This document shows positions 11,640-24,660 of a stretch of 64,000 nt of DNA, piece after piece. The first letter of the stretch is position 1, and the number at the start of each line of letters is the position of its first letter. The notes under the pieces were generated by a model. The model was given only the letters and a program-made list of their open reading frames with translations, did not search any database and had not been told where the DNA came from. Source of the DNA: Manihot esculenta (Eukaryota > Streptophyta > Magnoliopsida > Malpighiales > Euphorbiaceae); contig NC_035161.2 of the NCBI RefSeq assembly GCF_001659605.2, forward strand, positions 1,054,001 to 1,118,000, read 5' to 3'. Both the position numbers and the translations under genes were made by a program.

Positions 11640-14600
11640 ACACCATCTATTAATATTTTTCTTTAATGAAGTGCCAATCAATCTCAATGTGCTTTGTTTG
11701 GTCGTATTAAACTGGATTTTATGCTATACTGATGGCAGCTTTGTTGTCACAATACAAAGTTACATTGTCCCTTTCGGGCAACCTCAGCTCCTCTAATAAC
11801 TTCTGCAACTATAAAAGTTTACATACACATTAGGTCATTGCTCTGTATTCTGCTTCAGTAATTGACCAAGCAACAACAATTTATTTTTTGCTCCTTTACG
11901 TAACAAGGTTCTCTCCCACAACTGTGACAGCAGTCAGAGGTGGATCTCCTGTCATCGAGAGATCCTATCCAATCTGCATCTGTAAAAGCATCAACTCAGA
12001 GATGACCATTTTTGGAGTAAAAAAGCTCTTTTCCTAGCGCAGACTTTAGGTATCTCAAGATGCGAAGGATAGCCTGCATATGAGTCTCGCGAGGTCATGC
12101 ATGAATTGGCTGACTAAGCTAACAACATAGGCTATATCTGGTTGAGTGTGTGAAAGATAAATTAACCTTCCTACCAAAATCTGGAATCTTCCAATGTTCA
12201 CGGACTCACCAGTTCCTGCTTGCATCTTTTGCTTACTTTCAATAGGAGATTCTGTTGGTTTACACTCCAACATATCAGTTTCTTCCAAAAGATCCAGAAT
12301 GTACTTCCTTTGGGAGATAAAGATTTTTTTTTTTGATCTAGCTACCTCAATACCTAGGAAATATTGAAGCTTTTCTAGATCTTTGATTTTAAATTCTTGA
12401 GCCAACAACTTTTTTAGTTGAGCTATTTCCTCTTTGTCATCACCTACCACCAATATCATAAACATACACAATAAGAATGGTGATCTTACCCTTGTGATGT
12501 TTAAAAAATAGAGTGTGATCAGCATTACTCTGTTGGTAACCAAAGGACAACATGGTTCTGCTAAACCTATCATACCAAGCTTTAGGAGATTATTTTAGCT
12601 CATACAATGCCTTTTTTAACTTGCACACCTTTCCTTGTGTCTTCTCATCAGCAAACCCATAAGGGATCTCCATAAAAACTTCTTCCTCTAAATCTCCATG
12701 GAGGAATGTATTCTTCACATCAAATTGTTGTAAGTCCCAGTCCAAGTTGGCTGCATAAGATATAGGACTCTGATTGAGTTAATTTTTGCAATTGGGGCAA
12801 ATATCTCTTGATAATTCACTCCATAGGTTTGGGTAAATCCTTTAGCAACTAATCTGGCTTTAAACCGTTCAATTATGTCATCAGCTTTGTGTTTCACTGT
12901 GAACACCCATTTACAGCCAACAAGTTTCTTCCTAGGTGGGAGAGTGAAAAGCTCCCATGTCTTATTTTTTGCCAGTGCTTTCATCTCTTCAATCATTGCT
13001 CACTTCCATTTAAGATCTGCGAGAGCTTCCTTCCAATCCTATGGAATATATACAAAGAAAATAGATAAGGTAAAGGCTCTATAGGAGGCAGACAATGATT
13101 CATAAGAAACAAAGTTAGAAATAGGGTGTTTGGTATAAGATCTTACACATTTTCTTTGTGCAATAGGTTTATCTAAATCATTGGAGTATTTGAGAGTTGT
13201 GGGTAACTCACCAGAAGAAGATTCTTGACTTTAAGTAGGTTGCATAATGGCTTCTTCTGCCTTGACTCTCTTCGAATACCTCCTCAAATCTGACTTGTCC
13301 AAACGTCCAATTCTCTCCCCCTGATTGGACATCTCCTCCTGTCTGCTAAACTCTCTCTCTGAACCATATCATTTAGAATCACAGAATTTGAGATCACCTC
13401 TTCTTGCTCATTTCTCCCCCATGAAGAGGTGAGTGGGTGGTACTGAAGTAGGATTCAGTTTCTTAAAATGTAACATCCATACAATATTTTCTAGATGGAG
13501 AGTGATAATACTTGTATCCCTTCTGTTTCGGAGAATACCCAACAAACACACATTTTAAGGGCCTTAGGGTCCAATATTCCCGCTGTCCTAGTATGGACAA
13601 AGCAAATATACCCAAATATTTTTAGTGGAACAATGTATAAATTTCTTCCTTGTAGAACCTCCAAAGGACTCATAAAGTCAAGGGCCTTGAGGAGCATTTT
13701 ATTGATAAAATAAGTAGATATAAGGACTACATCTCCCCAATATACTTTGAGTAGGTTCATGGCAAACATAAGAGATTGAGCTACCTCTAATAGATGCATG
13801 TTTTTTCCTTTCAGCAACGCCATTTTATGCACTAGTATAAGGACAACTTGTCTAGTGTACTATTCCATTAGACTCTAAATAATCAGAAAACCTACTATCC
13901 ATGTCAGTTCTCAAATTTTCACCTTAGTATCAAATTGAGTGCAAATCATCTTGTGAAAGGATTGAAAACAAGAAAAGACATCACTTTTAGCTTTAATCAA
14001 ATATACCCAAGTCATCCGAGTGTAATAATCAATAAAAGTGACAAACTATTGATTACAAGATAAAGAAATAGTTTGAGTAGGCCCCTAAACATCATAATAA
14101 ATAGTCATAAAAGAAATTTGGCTTTTATTATGACTCAAACGATAGGAGGTTCTAGTGTGCTTAGCATACTCATAAGCATCACAAAATAAAGAACCAAACT
14201 GAGTTCTAACAAATAAATTAGGATAAAGTTTTTCTAAGATAAATGGATGCCCTAATCGTCTGTGTCATTGTATTATTTCTTGATTGACATCCTTAGTTTA
14301 TCCAAAAGAGGCTTGAGATATCGAAAAACCTGGATCACCTTCCAACATGTATAAACCATCATGCAGTCTACCATTGCCAATACTTTTCCTAGTGAAAAGA
14401 TCCTAAATAACACAATAATCAGGAAAGAATTCAATTTTACAGTTAAGAGCATTGGTGATAGCACTGACAGATGAAAAGTTGACAGGAAAACGGGGAATAA
14501 GAAGGATAGATGATAATTTAATATTAGGTGCACAAATAATAGAACCTGTTTCGGATATAAGAGTAAAAGAGCCATCAGCAATTTTAACACTATCTTTGGT

Positions 14601-14683
14601 TAGAGCAGGAAAATAATTGAGAAAACCTTTAGAAGAGCCTGTTATGTGCCTATTCGTACTAGAATTAATAATCCATAGAATAG
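11640..14683 (-). pseudogene. Copia pol: protease, integrase, reverse transcriptase, RNase H (broken)
   Basis: In element order from right to left: protease around the retroviral-type motif, read INSSTNRHITG where DSGAS is expected, so the catalytic Asp is lost; a GAG-pre-integrase-like stretch ending near 14280; integrase-core remnants about 13490-13830 (MALLKGKNMHLLEVAQSLM, KALDFMSPLEVLQG); RT from about 12996 (NKTWELF, GCKWVFTVKHK, FKARLVAKGFTQTYGVNYQEIFAP) to about 12180; and RNase H near 11850-11880 (AWSITEAEYRAMT). The RT catalytic YVDD is read YVYD at about 12455, followed by a frameshift. Stops and shifts are frequent, so no activity is expected. Confidence 0.85.
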
Positions 14684-16101
14684 TGATCAAACATAATTTA
14701 ACCACATTTTTATTATCTTTATTACTATCTAATTACACATTTTTTCAGCTTAATTTATGTTTTTATGATGTTTTTATAGAAAATGAAGAAAATGAAAAGT
14801 TGGAGAAAAAGTGCAGAAAAAGATGGAAAATTGATTGGGTCGAAGTGATTTGGCCAAATCACTCGCAGGAAGTTGAAGTAGGAAACTGGGACTGACTTGC
14901 AGGAATGATCTGGGCAAGCGATTTGGGCAAATCATTGCCCAAATCAAACTAACGCAAAGGAGGACAGCAGCGCGGGAAAAAGGAAAATTTCAAATTTCAA
15001 AAGCATTAAAATCCTATCCTACTTCAAACACTACAAGACCAATCCTATAACAACTCTAAAAGTCACCCCAAAGAAAATCCTTCACCAAAGGAATTTTATT
15101 CATTATAAAATATAAAAGCAAGGAGGAATTAAAAGACCATCATGAAGTCCAATTCAAAGAAGGATTCTAAGTCCTAATTGAAGTAGGACTCTCCACCTAT
15201 AAAGAGAACAGCACCAAAACCAGCAAGGAATCATCGGAAATACTGTAGAAATTCAGCAGTAGCACAACAACTTCTTATTCTATTTTTCTTCTTTCTTTTT
15301 GTGTATTTTTGTCCACCATGAGTGGCTAAACTCCTTTTCTAGTTGAAGTTGGAAAATTTTAGTTTTGTGATGAATTGAGAGATCTAAAACTCCATTGTTG
15401 AGCTCCTATTTTTCAACATTTATGCAACTTGATTTTCATGCTATTATTGCTTTGTTATTAGAATCAATTAAGGCATGTTGCTTTTAATTGCATAAGTGAT
15501 AAATTGTTAGTTTAAATAATTTAGGTCCGTAATTGCTTAGATTGTTTGAACACAAGCACACTTGGTTGCATAATCTAAACTTGACCACGCGGTTGGCAAG
15601 GTTAGAATTAGGTTTCTCTAAGTCTTAATACTGTTAACAGTTGAAAAGTAAAAAAGTCCAAGGACGTTCCTTGGCAACTTGTTAACTAGTGTTTGATTAG
15701 CGAACGTTTCCTAGTCAAACTAAAACTAAGGAGAAATTTGGTTGTAAGAAGCGTCTTCCACAATCTAACCTAATTTATTGAAATAAATAGGAGAATCAAA
15801 GAATCAATGATCAATTCTAAACAGCTGAAATAAGATTCATACTTCAACTGGAGTCCTTCTCCCATTGATTTACTCATTTTAAATTATTGCTTTATCTCAC
15901 TCTTTGCTTTCTCTTTGGTTTCAATACATTATCATCCAAACAAACCTCCCTCTTTTTATTTATTTTATTTACTTGTCCAAGTCATAATTAGAAAGATCTT
16001 TAGTGTCAAATCCCTGTGGTTCGACCCTATTGCCACTATCTACAAATTATTTTGTTGATTGATAATAGGATTATTTTTTACGACTTCGACAACCGCTATC
16101 A
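14684..16101 (+). mobile_element. Solo LTR inserted in the copia element
   Basis: A 1418-bp sequence starting TGATCAAACA and ending CCGCTATCA, flanked by a perfect 5-bp target duplication AATAG (14679-14683 and 16102-16106). Removing it with one duplication copy rejoins the copia frame across the junction. It has a TATA-like CTATAAAGAG near 15198. Near its end it carries CCCTGTGGTTCGACCCTA (16012-16029), a phrase I associate with the long LTRs of Athila/Tat-type Ty3/gypsy elements; that family call is from memory and moderate. No internal coding domain is present, so it is a solo LTR left by recombination. Confidence 0.82.
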
Positions 16102-16897
16102 AATAGTATTAAGAAAGGAGGCATTACCTGACTTTACAAAGTTAGATGTGGCACTAGAGGAGAAAGAGATGTCAATATGAGATAGGAGGTGCTTAAGACT
16201 CTGAATTTCATTAGGGGAAAGGAACTCAACAGTTATTGTCTCCTTAAATGGCTCCTCTAGAGTTTTTGTTAATTGGATCATATTCGTTATTCAACCCTGC
16301 AAGAAAATCATAGACCCACTCCTTTTCAATCATTTTTTAAAATTTGACTGCATCTCCAGTACAGCCTGCCTAGAAGTCCTGATAGTAATTAAGCTCCTGC
16401 CAGAAGCCACATAGCTCAAAATAAAATTGGGAGATAGTCATTTCTCCTTATTTAATACCATGGATCTTATTCTGAATATCATAAATTTGGGCATCATTCC
16501 CAACCTTGGAATAAGTTAAGGACAAAGCCTTCCATATCTTTACAGTAGTATCAATAAATAAATAGGACTTAGAGATATGAGGTTGCATAGAGTTAAGTAA
16601 CCATGTCATAACAAGACAATTATCCAAGTCCCATTGAGGAAAATCTGGATCACTCACATCTAATTGCTGCGTATTATCAGTGACATAGCCTTGCAGTCCT
16701 CTAGCCTGGATAAATAACAAACAAGAACTTGACCAAGCAAGATAATTGGTTTCATCAAGTTTTAGGGGACTAATTTGCAATGAATGATTATCAGAATTAG
16801 GAACCAAAACCTTTTTACCTTCTCCCATGGTAAAAACAAATGAACCGTAAATGAATAGGAGGTATCTAAGGTTGTACACACAATAGAACCCAACCAA
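16102..16897 (-). pseudogene. Copia gag (broken)
   Basis: The frame from 16852 (MGEGKKVLVPNSDNH) contains SPLKLDETNYLAWSSSCLLF, VMTWLLNSM and KIWKALSLTYSKVGN, the typical plant copia gag region. It is interrupted near 16448 and continues in shifted frames to a segment at 16099-16281 that runs into the protease region on the other side of the solo LTR. The zinc knuckle was not located. Confidence 0.8.
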
Positions 16898-17220
16898 ATC
16901 ACCGAAAGACTAGGTAGTAGCACGGGATGGCCGAAAAAAGGGTCGAAAACAGTGCCAAAGTAGACTGGACGGTGTAGCAATATTGAACAATGTCTCACGC
17001 GCCGGGAAGGAAGGGCGCGTGAACCTCACACACGTGGCTTTCTGGCATCAGAGTTGGATGGCTGATCGGTGACGGTCCGGTGACCCTGCTAATGGCAACG
17101 GTGAGATAAAAAAGGGCTCTTAGATAGTGTAGTACCAAAAAGGTAGATCTAGGATTTTATAAACCCTAAAGAGGAAAAATTAAATTTAAATCCTAAAATA
17201 AGAAAAAAGCTATGATACCA

Positions 17221-17429
17221 TAAAGAATTTCAGAGAATTTTAGAGTATTCTTGTATTTCACTCTTGATCTTTTCAAGTGATTTACATGACTATTTATACA
17301 CAAAGAATTACAACTAAATAGGAGCAAATAATTAAAAAATAATTACAGAAATAATTAAGGATACTAATTTATGACTAGAATCCATAATCAAATCAAATCA
17401 TGTCACTAGAATCAGCAAATAAGTCAATA
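17221..17429 (-). repeat. Copia 5' LTR
   Basis: A 209-bp terminal repeat matching 11290-11505. The adjoining + strand GCTATGATACCA at 17209-17220 is the complement of the primer binding site. Confidence 0.85.
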
Positions 17430-17481
17430 ATTTTGTATCAATGCAAAGTAATCATCAATTCCCACACTTCTTTAGCCACAA

Positions 17482-18162
17482 TGGGTTCATTAATTTCGAG
17501 GGCTGAATACAAAAATGTCAAAATATAAGAAAAATAAGAAAGATATATATAATTAATGATAATTTATACGAATATACTTGAGATGTTATACAATAATATA
17601 AAATAAAGAACTAAGCAAACAAATATTAAAAACTAAAAGTGAATTTCTAAATAAAGGATAACACAAAAATGTATAATATGGACACAGAAAAGCAATTACT
17701 AAATATGTATTTATGCAAATAGAAATTATAATACACTTCTCAAAATTGAGTTTAGGCTTAAGAAGCATCTCAAAAGATATTTATACTTCAAGTTGTACTT
17801 CATGGAAGTTATGGTGTATATGGGTTCATTGATTTCGAGGCCTCAATACAAAAATGTCAAAATATAAGAAAAATAGGAAAGATGTATATAATTAATGACA
17901 ATTTATAGGAATATACTTGAGATGCTATACAACAATATGAAACAAAGAACTAGCAAACAAAGATTAAAAACTAAAAATGAATTTCTAAATAAAGGATAGC
18001 ACAAAAATGTATAATATGGACACAGAAAAGCAATTACTAAATATGTATTTATGCAAATAGAAAGTTTTAATGCACTTCTCAAAATTGAGTTTAGGCTTAA
18101 GATACATCTCAAAAGATTTTTTATACCTCAAGTTATATTTCATCGAAGTTATGGTGTATACA
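17482..18162. repeat. ~339-bp tandem duplication
   Basis: Two head-to-tail copies, 17482-17820 and 17821-18162, both begin TGGGTTCATT and both contain ACAAAAATGTATAATATGGA and CTCAAAATTGAGTTTAGGC. Small indels separate them. Neither codes for a recognisable protein, and the short frames in both copies are shadows of the repeat. The sequence type is unknown. Confidence 0.85.
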
Positions 18163-18455
18163 GGATTATATGCAAAAAAGTACACTAAATTGTTAAACTT
18201 TGAAAATTCATAACTTCATGTAGAAAATTAAGAATGGAATAAATAATATATGCAAATGTCACTATTTTCCATCGAGATTTCATTAAAAATATGCTTATTC
18301 TTAAGACTTGCAAATTATGAGTTAAAATTGGATAGTAGCTTATCTTTTCATTAGCCATCATAGATTATATTTATCTATGCTCTCAAATTCTAGCTAAGCT
18401 CATTGGCTAGAATGATTCAAAGTCTCAAAAAAAGAGAAAAAGAAGAAAAATATTA
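18163..18455. other. AT-rich spacer
   Basis: AT-rich sequence between the tandem duplication and the left LTR of E1. No gene or repeat is recognised. Confidence 0.4.
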
Positions 18456-19419
18456 TGATACACAATCCAAGCTCAACTTGTGATAAAAAAAAACCTCATC
18501 ACACAACTTGATGATGAAATGCTCTAAAGTATCTTCCAAGGTTGTATTATCGCACCCCTAATCAACCAGTGTGATTAGAAACAGAAAATTATAAATCAAC
18601 AATTTTAGCTAGAAAAAGTCTCAAGAAATTCTTAATAAATTAACTAAATATGGAGTAATGAAATCTATATTAGAACCCCACAAGAAAAGATCCTTGATAA
18701 GTTGCTAAATATGGAGGCATAAAGAATTAACCATCTTTGCTATGGATAAAAGAAGAACTAAAGTTCAACTAAATTATTATTATGGAGAAAAAATATAAAC
18801 TTCTACTTTCTTTTTAGTGATATATAGAAAAATATCCTATAGTAAAAAAAACTCCTAATTTTTGTTGGAATAGAAAAAAAATAAATATTAATTGAAATAG
18901 TAAAATAAAATAAATTCTACTTGAAATAGAAAACATAAGATAATCTTATTTGAAAAAAGAAAATTAAATCTAATCCTACTAATAAAAGGATATTAATATT
19001 AAATTATAACCTAATTAGGATACAAATAAAAATCTATTTCCTTCTATAATTGCTACTTCTAAAAAGATTAAAAAATATTAAAAGTCTTTCACTTGATTTA
19101 GAACTTTAAAATTCGTCCATACTTTTGGCCATATAAAATCATAAAAGATATCAAAAAATATTAAAATTTCTCACATATTAGCTTTCAAAAGGAAATTAAT
19201 GATGTCAAAAAATATTAAAATTTCTCACATATTAGCTTTCAAAAGGAAATTAATGATGGCTAAAATTGAAATTATGAATTTCAAAGAAAATATGGCCCAT
19301 CATTTTTTCTTATCTTCCAAGCATGATATTCAGTATGAATGAGTTGAATAGCCATTGGTTTCATATGTTTTGGAGCCTTTAATTTGTTGAAAATTATTGA
19401 CCTCCCCATGCTCGTATCA
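18456..19419 (-). repeat. E1 3' LTR (left)
   Basis: A 964-bp LTR in element sense TGATACGAGC..GTGTATCA. It carries its own 54-bp tandem duplication (units starting at 19151 and 19205, TCAAAAAATATTAAAATTTC). Confidence 0.75.
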
Positions 19420-20120
19420 TATCTTCTCTCCTCAAGACGTTCGTCCTTGAATCAACAATCATAGGACAAGAAAAGAATCGTTGCATGCACACTCATTTTT
19501 GTAGTGGTTGTCCTTTTCAACAATTATAACAGTAATTAGAATTGTAATGGTACCAAAACTTAACGTAGACTTATCACCTTTGATTTTTTTTTTTTAAAGA
19601 GCATTCTTCCCAATTGAATTCAGAGTTTATGTCAAGTTCAAGTTGAATAACATCACCATCGATATCATCATATTTATCATATTGAGGCTCAATACATTCC
19701 TAATCAACAGTCTCTCCTTCAAAACAATTATCCTCAAATATTGCTTGTTCTTCAACATGTTTAGATTGTCGTGATGGCGATTGAGATTGCTTTATACTCA
19801 CTATAGTAAAAGCTTTTCCAAGTCTTTCACTTGTTCTATAAATTCTTTGAATTATGTCTTCATGAGATCACAATATCCTTTTAAGGATTTGATTATTTCT
19901 AATCGGTCCAACTGATGCAACTCCTTGAATCTTCTTCTACATGCTATATTTTTTTTTTCCTTTTTTTAATAGAAATATAATTGATTTTTCTTTTTTTATT
20001 TTTTTTCCTCCTTTTTAAAGAGAAACTATGAAATAAACTAAAATAAAGAAGCAACGAGATAAATATAAATATAAATAAATAGAAATTTATCTATCATCAT
20101 TCTCTAATATTAAATTAATG
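19420..20120 (-). pseudogene. E1 internal region with gag-like relic
   Basis: On the - strand, fragments read FIEQVKDLEKLL, then SIKQSQSPSRQSKHVEEQAIFEDN, then PQYDKYDDIDGDVIQLELD with stops between. The same order of fragments occurs in E2 at 44610-44940, which supports a once-coding gag N-terminal part. No downstream pol domain is present. A degraded primer site lies next to 20121. Confidence 0.5.
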
Positions 20121-20655
20121 TGAAATCCATAATCAACTTGTGATAAAATCCTCTATCACACAACTTGATGACGAAATGCGCCAAAGATATTTTTCAAGGT
20201 TGCTCTACTACACTCTTAATCAACCAATGTAACTAGAAACGAAGATTATAAAGTGATAATTTCAGCTAGAAAACATCATAAGGAATTCTTAATAGGTTAA
20301 CTAAGCATGGAGTAATGAAATCCATATTAAAATACCACAAGGAAAGATCCTTAATAAGTTGCTAAATATGGAGGCACAAACAATTAATCACCTTTGTTGT
20401 GCATAAAAGAAGAACCAAAGTTCAACTAAGAATTCTCAGTATAGAGAAAAAAAATATCAACTTTCACTATTTTTAATTGTAATACCCGACTAGACTCCGG
20501 TATCGGAATTCCTACCGTCCGGTGGAATCTCGGATGTCGGAAACCCCTAGAAGGGTAAAACCATGTTTTCATAAAATGTTTTAATGTATTTTATGATTTT
20601 AAGTAAGAAAGAAATTAAGTTTTGAATGAAAATGGTCTTGAGAGGAAGACTCAGG

Positions 20656-20708
20656 TTCGGCCGCCGAACCTCAAGTTCGGCCGCCGAACCTCAAGTTCGG
20701 CCGCCGAA
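20656..20708 (+). promoter_or_regulatory. Tandem GCC-box palindromes in G2 U3
   Basis: Three copies of TTCGGCCGCCGAA start at 20656, 20676 and 20696, about 150 bp upstream of the TATA box at 20856. Arms TTCGGC and GCCGAA are exact reverse complements around one central base, and the unit contains GCCGCC, the core of the AP2/ERF-bound GCC box. Regulatory function is inferred, not shown. Confidence 0.5.
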
Positions 20709-20855
20709 CATGCATGCACTTCGGGAGTGCTTTAGGCCCCCGAAGGCATAAGTGAGAGAAGTCCAGGTTCGGCCACCGAACCTCATGTTCAGCCGCCGAA
20801 CATGGCATGCATGCGGAGGCACGTTAGGCCCCCGAAAGTGGCCTGGCCAGCCACC

Positions 20856-20863
20856 TATAAAAG
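20856..20863 (+). promoter_or_regulatory. TATA box of G2 LTR
   Basis: TATAAAAG within the conserved phrase GCCAGCCACCTATAAA that also occurs in S1 (22107) and, on the - strand, in both G1 LTRs (24315-24328, 31815-31828). Conservation between families supports a real core promoter. The 3' LTR copy is at 40318-40325. Confidence 0.65.
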
Positions 20864-22340
20864 GGTCCCCTTGTCCTAATGGGCGAGGTCAAGGTGAGTT
20901 CTCCACCGTCCCTCGCCGATTTTGAGTCTCTTCCTACAAATCTTTTATGATTTTCATGAGATTTCACTTTGTTTTGAAGATTTTTGAGCATTTAAGCAAG
21001 CTTTGAGGCTTGGAAGACTCAGGAGCTCTTTCCCTTGGTTCTCCAAGTTTAGGTCATCTCTCTCTCGATCTTCAAAAGGTAAGAGCCGATCTTGAACTCA
21101 TTTTATGTTTTAAGTAAGTTTTAAGTTGATTCATGGGGTAGAAATGCATGTTTAGGATAGTTGAGCTTGGTTAGGTTTTATGTGAACTTATGGGCAATGT
21201 ATGATATTTGTGTATGTTTGATGTGTTGTAGTTGGGGTTTAGGATAGTTTGAGACCCCTAGGTGTTGATGTATGTATGTATGCATGCTTTGAGAGAGTTG
21301 GATGCTTGATTGGAAGGTTTGGGAGGAAAGTGTGCAGTGAAGAGCTGAGTTTCTGCCCTTTGGGAGAAACCAGGTTCGGCAGCCGAAAGGATTTTCGGCC
21401 GCCGAACCTGTCTGTGAGGCAAGCCTTTCGGCTGCCAAAGCCTGCCCCCAAAAATGGACTTTCGTCTCTGGAGGGCACTTTCGGCCGCCGAAGGTGCCGC
21501 CGAACCTGCATGACTTTCGCCTCTGGAGGGACTTTCGGCCGCCGAACCTGCCGCCGAAAGTGCCCTGTTCAGCCTTCCTTTGCATGTTTTCTATGGATGT
21601 TTTGAGGTGTTTTAGGGGATTTTTGGGGAGTATTTTAGAGTCATATTCATGTTTGTTAGGTCCCTCATTCGAGTCCACCTGTGTAGGTTCGGACCCGAGG
21701 AACCGAGGACCCCAGCAGTGAGATAGCTGCTTTCGAGTCTTGTCAGAGCTAGCCAGAGGTGAGTGGAATAACTCTCTATGTTTTCAAAGTAAATAATTGT
21801 AATACCCGGCTAGATCAGACGTCGGAATTCTTACTGTCCGGTGGAATTCAAGGATGTCGGAGTTTTCTAGAAGGGTAAGAGAAAGGTTTTCTACAATAGT
21901 TTTAAGTATTTTAAAGATTTTGAATGAAATAGGATTGAGTTTTGAAGAGAAAAGACTATGGGGACAATTGCCAGGTTCGGCCGCCGAAGGTAAAGTTCGG
22001 CCGCCGAAAGTGCTTTAGATTCGGCCCCCGAAGTTCATGTTCGGCCGCCGAACGTTGCATGGTTTTGCATGCGATTCGGCTGCCGAAGCTGAAGCGGTCA
22101 GCCACCTATAAAGCACCCTCAGTCGGTGAATTGGACAGGTGTTGACTCCATATCATAGACAGAGGTGAGGCCACGTCCTCCATGACTCATCCTCATGGTT
22201 TTATCAAAGTTTGTAAAGTTTTAAGGTGTTTTGTTGTGGTTTTGAAGGTTTTGAGTGAAAAAGCTAAGTTTTGAGGTTTGGTGCGTTTGAAGAGGAGTTG
22301 GTTCATATTTCTTTGTTCAGATCGTTCATCTTCTTGTTTA

Positions 22341-24588
22341 TGTAACGACCCCAAAATGGACCGTCACCGGCGCTAGGATTCAGGTCGGCTTAAGGCTGCC
22401 AGAACCCGTAGCAAGCCTGCTATACTCTCTGTGTACCTGTAAATCTCATACATGGTCATACATTTTCTGTGAAAATAAAAACTCTTTGTTGAACCAAGGC
22501 TTAACCTGTGCATGCACTATCTCTGTACTCTGTACTCTGTACTCTGTACTCTGTATTCTGTACTCTGTACTCTGTACTCTGTACCCCTGACTAGAGCTTA
22601 CTCTAGATGGGTTAACTCATACCTGTTAAGCCTGTTTTTTTCACATACTCTGTAAAACATATACATATACAGATCATGTACATAACAACAGATTTACATC
22701 ACAAACTACTAAGTCAAGCACATCTGTAACTGAAAACACAACTAGTATTACATGTCCACTCTAAACTATTACATATCTCTTTTCTCTTTCTGCACTTGTT
22801 GAACCTTCCCTGGACACTGTATACTGAACCTGCAAGACTGGGGTTAAGGGAGTGGGATGAGCTCTATAGCCCAGTGAGTAGAACAGTAAAACAATTCATT
22901 AAAATATGATCTGATGGAATGCGTCATAACACAGACAAACCACATCAAGAGTAAACCTGTCACCACATAGTCCCAGTAACTCTGTGCCAGGGCATAGCAT
23001 CGAGCACCTGGTCTTCCTGTTATATATGTATATGTGTATATAACACCTCTGTACTTACCATTGCCAGGGCGTAGTCAAAGGCTCCTGGACTTTACTATAC
23101 CTGCCAGGGCGTAGTCAAAGGCTCCTGGACTTCCTGTCTGAGACTATTGGATCATTCAGCATTCACCCACATCAACAAATAACTATGCAATGCAACATAT
23201 TTGTGGATACTAATGCAATCAACCTATTGCATAATCATGATGCATGAGATATGCTAAAACATTCCATTGTTCAATTAAAAGAGTTACGTTTAGTTCCACT
23301 CACCTCTGGCTAGCTGGACTGACTGACTCTGCAGGCTCTGTAAACTCTGGAGCAGTACTCACTGCTGCTCTCTCTGGTTCCTCTGGTCTGTACCTATACA
23401 GATAGACTCAAATGAGGGACCACACTAACTCAGGAACAACTCGATTAAACTTCCCAAGAATCCCCTTAAACTCACTCTAACATCCATGCAAAGCATGCAA
23501 AGGAAAGCTGGACAGGACACTTTCGGCGGCAGGTTCGGCGGCCGAAAGTCCTCTCCAGAGATGAAACTCAAGCACCTTCGGCGGCCGAATCTCTACTTTC
23601 GGCAGCCGAACCCTTTCGGGGGCAAGTTTCGGAGGCCAAAAGGCACTCTAGAGACGAAAGTCTCTAACCTTCGGCAGCACCTTCGGCGGCCGAACTTCCC
23701 TCCAGAGCCGAAAGTCCAAAAGCTCGGGGGCAAGCTTAGGCAGCCGAAGCCACCTCCTCATGGGTTCGGCGGCCGAATGTACCTTCGGCGGCCGAACCTG
23801 AGTTCATCCGCAAGGCAGAAACTTGCTCTGCCTCTCGCCAAAAGCACCAAAATCCTCTCAAACCCAACCACCTCACTTCCTCAACTTGCATACACTCATG
23901 TATATGCTCAAAGGGGTCAAAAACTCCCTAACAACCCCAAACACACAACACAAACAACACAGAAACAAGCTTAACTCACAAAATCATCAAAACCTCACTT
24001 TTTAACCTATTCATGCAACTCTCTTCATAAATCCCATAAAACCATCAAAAATCATAAAAACAAGCTCAGGATCTTCACTTACCTCTTGAACTCAAGAAGA
24101 TGAACGATCCTCACGTGGAGTTTTGGAGCAACTTTCCTTCAAACTCTCTAAACTTAACAACTTTGAGTTTTTAGCTTAAAACCTTCAAATACCATAAAAA
24201 CTAATCAAATCTTTGCAAGATTGGATGAAAACATGAAAGAATACTCACAAAGGACAGGGTTTCACCTCATAAGACAAAAGAAACGGTGCTTGTACCGCTT
24301 CAACCGACTGGGGGCCATTTATAGGTGGCTGGCCAGACCACCTTCGGCGGCCACACGTGAAACCGAAAGCCATGCATGTTCGGCGGCCGAACCTCACCTT
24401 CGGCGGCCGAACCTGGCTTTTCTGCCTTGGTTCAATTCAGTCAAAAACTCATTTCCTTATGCTTTAAAACTATGAAACATACCAAAACATTTGAGAAAAA
24501 CATAAATCTATCCCGTCTAAAGACTTTCGGCAACCGGAACTCCATCGGAAAGTAGAATTCCGATGCCGGACTCTAGCCGGGTATTACA
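22341..24588 (-). repeat. G1 3' LTR (left)
   Basis: A 2248-bp LTR. It contains a GTACTCT heptamer array (22521-22585), two copies of a CCAGGGCGTAGTCAAAGG-containing unit (near 23065 and 23103) and many TTCGGC-N-GCCGAA units between about 23520 and 23800 and near 24380-24415. A TATA box on the - strand is at about 24316-24326. Confidence 0.92.
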
Positions 24589-24604
24589 TTCTCCCCCCCT
24601 TAAG
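24589..24604 (-). other. G1 polypurine tract
   Basis: The complement reads CTTAAGGGGGGGAGAA directly before the 3' LTR in element sense, the expected primer for plus-strand synthesis. Confidence 0.8.
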
Positions 24605-24660
24605 AACATTCGTCCTCGAATGGTCCTAAAAGAAACAAGTAATATATAAAGAGGAGGAAA

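Larger units (their letters stand above)
11290..17429 (-). mobile_element. Decayed Ty1/copia retrotransposon
   Basis: LTRs at 11290-11505 (3' in element sense) and 17221-17429 (5') align along their length (GAATTTTAGAGTATTCTT, ACTCTTGATCTTT, TTACATGACTATTTAT). The tRNA-Met primer site is read on the - strand as TGGTATCATAGC next to the 5' LTR (+ strand 17209-17220). The CTTCCCCCG at 11506 is the complement of the PPT. Internal order on the - strand is gag, protease, integrase, RT, RNase H, as in copia. Removing the 1.4-kb solo LTR at 14684-16101 leaves about 4.7 kb, a usual copia length. The 5' LTR terminal dinucleotide is mutated (TA for TG), and no target duplication remains. Confidence 0.9.

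Noticed and set aside
22521..22585. Short regular repeats that might suggest a CRISPR array
   Set aside because: A seven-base microsatellite without spacers in a plant retrotransposon LTR.
23486..23974. 162-aa frame rich in RRPN/FGGR repeats (also 30995-31177, 21178-21678, 40719-41105)
   Set aside because: Lies in LTRs and is the translation of the TTCGGC-N-GCCGAA arrays; open on both strands and different in each LTR.
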